From Geobacter sp. UBA4074 (lineage in GTDB: Bacteria; Desulfobacterota; Desulfuromonadia; Geobacterales; Pseudopelobacteraceae): DNA of 7,517 nt. The stretch covers positions 1-7,517 of the forward strand of contig DFYU01000125.1 in the NCBI GenBank assembly GCA_002383415.1, written 5' to 3'. The translations under genes and the position numbers were made by a program. Below are positions 6,779 through 7,517 of the stretch, piece by piece (positions within the stretch are counted from its first letter, which is position 1; every line of letters starts with the position of its first letter). The notes beneath the pieces were generated by a model. That model was given only the letters and a program-made list of their open reading frames with translations. It did no database searches and was not told the origin of the DNA.

Positions 6779-6793
6779 CCACAGGAGGTGGTT

Positions 6794-7084
6794 ATGCAGA
6801 TTACTGATGCGGCTAAAGAGATGCTGCTGCCGGTGCTTGCCGAAAATCCTGGCAAGAGCCTGCGGGTGGTGTTTGAAGGGTTTGGCTGAGGAGGTCCCCG
6901 TTTGGGTCTGGCTCTGGATGAGCCAACCGAGAAGGACGCCAGCATGGTGCTGAATGAAATTAACGTGGTGCTGGAGAAGGGCTTGCTGTCGTTTGTGGAT
7001 CAGCAGGTAATTGATTATATCAAGTCGGCAGAGGGTGAAGGCCTGGTGATTGCGCCGGCATGGGGAGCCTCTTCCTGTTCATAG
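6794..7084 (+). CDS. HesB/IscA-like selenoprotein, in-frame TGA read as selenocysteine
   Basis: Read through TGA 6887-6889, this frame gives a 96-residue A-type (IscA/HesB-like) protein. It starts MQITDAAKEMLLPVL at ATG 6794, with a strong AGGAGG ribosome site (6783-6788). It contains FEGFGUGGPRLGLAL around residue 32. The TGA sits at the position of the first conserved metal/cluster-binding cysteine (Cys35 of IscA). Homology runs across the codon on both sides in one frame, which argues against a frameshift or decay. A bSECIS-like hairpin lies at 6905-6928. HesB-like selenoproteins are a known family in selenocysteine-using bacteria. The C-terminus ends GASSCS, so only one cysteine (Cys95) stands where IscA has a CxC pair. 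The exact role is unknown; iron-sulfur carrier or redox function is inferred. selABC genes are not in the window. Confidence 0.88.
6905..6928 (+). promoter_or_regulatory. Putative bacterial SECIS element
   Basis: TGGCTC (6909-6914) pairs perfectly with GAGCCA (6920-6925) around the 5-nt loop TGGAT (6915-6919). The stem is extended by GGT/ACC (6905-6907 with 6926-6928) across a single bulged C at 6908. The apical loop begins 26 nt after the TGA, inside the roughly 16-37 nt window known for bSECIS elements, and has G as its second loop base, as SelB-binding loops usually do. It would recruit SelB with selenocysteyl-tRNA. Pairing was found by eye. Confidence 0.7.
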
Positions 7085-7113
7085 CATCAAGGCGACCGCT
7101 GCGCCTGCATAAC

Positions 7114-7152
7114 AAAAAGCCCAATCAGATTCTCTCTGATCGGGCTTTTTTT
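7114..7152. terminator. Bidirectional intrinsic terminator between the selenoprotein gene and metG
   Basis: AAAAGCCC (7115-7122) pairs with GGGCTTTT (7142-7149), continued after one A-C mismatch by ATCAGA/TCTGAT (7124-7129 with 7135-7140) around the loop TTCTC. A T-run follows on the plus strand (7146-7152), and the A-run before the stem (7114-7118) gives a T-run on the minus strand. It therefore serves both convergent genes. Confidence 0.88.
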
Positions 7153-7168
7153 GTGTGTGAGACTCTCG

Positions 7169-7517
7169 TTATTCTTTGGTCTCGATGCGAGGGAACAGCG
7201 CCTCTGCCTTGTTGATCACGGTGCCGGCAGGCAGCCTGCCCCAGACCAGGTCGTGCTGACTGAGTTCGGCAGTCCACCCCAGGCAGGTTAGAGCCTTGTG
7301 CGCGGTCTCAGGCATGAAGGGCGCCACCAGACTGTGGATCAGACGCTGAACCTCCAACAGGCAGTACATAACCGTAGCCAGACGTTCCTGATTGGCCGGA
7401 TCCTTTGCCAGAGCCCAGGGGGTGGTTTCGTCGATGTATTTGTTGCCGGCGCCGATTACCTCCCAGATGGCCTGCAGCGCCTTGCTGAAGGCCAGTTCAT
7501 CCATGCAGGCGTCCACG
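7169..7517 (-). CDS. metG: Methionyl-tRNA synthetase, C-terminal part (5' end outside window)
   Basis: Charges tRNA-Met, including the initiator. Only the last 115 or so codons are visible. They encode the helical anticodon-binding domain, recognisable from ELAFSKALQAIWEVI, GAGNKYIDETTPWALAKD, LIHSLVAPFMPETAHKAL and the final LFPRIE. The frame is open through the window edge, so the GTG codon at 7514-7516 is an internal valine codon, not a start; the Rossmann catalytic domain with its HIGH and KMSKS motifs lies beyond the edge. The protein ends at PRIETKE, so the Trbp111-like dimerisation domain carried by many longer MetG proteins is absent. The gene is convergent with the selenoprotein gene and shares its terminator. 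Confidence 0.95.
   Translation of the reverse strand, partial: VDACMDELAFSKALQAIWEVIGAGNKYIDETTPWALAKDPANQERLATVMYCLLEVQRLIHSLVAPFMPETAHKALTCLGWTAELSQHDLVWGRLPAGTVINKAEALFPRIETKE

Noticed and set aside
6887..6889. Nonsense mutation making the HesB-like gene a pseudogene
   Set aside because: The TGA falls exactly at the catalytic cysteine position, both flanks stay in one frame and are family-like, and a bSECIS-like hairpin follows, which decay would not produce.
6768..6953. 61-codon plus-strand frame overlapping the start of the selenoprotein gene
   Set aside because: It is rich in Arg, Cys and Leu without a recognisable domain, it is in another frame, and the start and ribosome site fit the 6794 frame much better.
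7082..7108. Read-through of TAG 7082-7084 into a segment encoding RCAC that could restore a CxC motif
   Set aside because: It would need decoding of TAG, for which there is no signal, and the downstream frame runs into the terminator. It is probably chance or an old C-terminal relic.
7514..7516. Start codon (GTG) of a 115-residue minus-strand protein
   Set aside because: The protein is plainly the C-terminal part of MetG and the frame stays open past this codon to the window edge.

Overview
This window looks like chromosome of a Desulfuromonadia/Geobacterales bacterium, possibly a Geobacter or Trichlorobacter relative. That is an inference from protein style and gene order (M50 protease, trpS, scpA, scpB), moderate-to-high GC, and a HesB/IscA-like selenoprotein, a family known from bacterial selenoproteome surveys. 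No mobile element, CRISPR array or RNA gene was seen.

Layout. Positions 1-1374 hold glnA (class I-beta glutamine synthetase), cut at its 5' end by the window edge and followed by a strong hairpin. A new plus-strand unit then begins with a probable promoter and runs close-packed: an M50 site-2 protease (1511-2191), trpS (2209-3195, carrying a four-cysteine iron-sulfur motif), scpA (3198-4013), scpB (about 3994-4572, overlapping scpA), a Memo/AmmeMemoRadiSam B protein (4585-5388), ppnP (5421-5735) and a RudS-like TudS(DUF523)-DUF1722 protein (5738-6715). A short AT-rich gap with promoter-like elements leads to the last plus-strand gene (6794-7084). A bidirectional hairpin terminator separates it from the convergent, 5'-incomplete metG (7169-7517, minus strand).

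The most notable gene is at 6794-7084. Read conventionally it is broken by an in-frame TGA at 6887-6889. That TGA sits exactly where IscA/HesB proteins carry their first metal-binding cysteine, and a bSECIS-like stem-loop lies just downstream at the expected distance. It is best read as a 96-residue selenoprotein, which standard gene callers will miss or shorten to a 60-residue fragment.

How the genes relate. GlnA assimilates ammonia; TrpS and MetG charge tRNAs; ScpA and ScpB are the non-SMC subunits of the chromosome-organising condensin. PpnP (nucleoside phosphorolysis) and the RudS-like protein (4-thiouridine removal from tRNA) are adjacent and apparently translationally coupled, which suggests but does not prove a shared role in modified-nucleoside metabolism. 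Two proteins, TrpS and the RudS-like protein, carry likely iron-sulfur cluster motifs, and the selenoprotein belongs to an iron-sulfur carrier fold.
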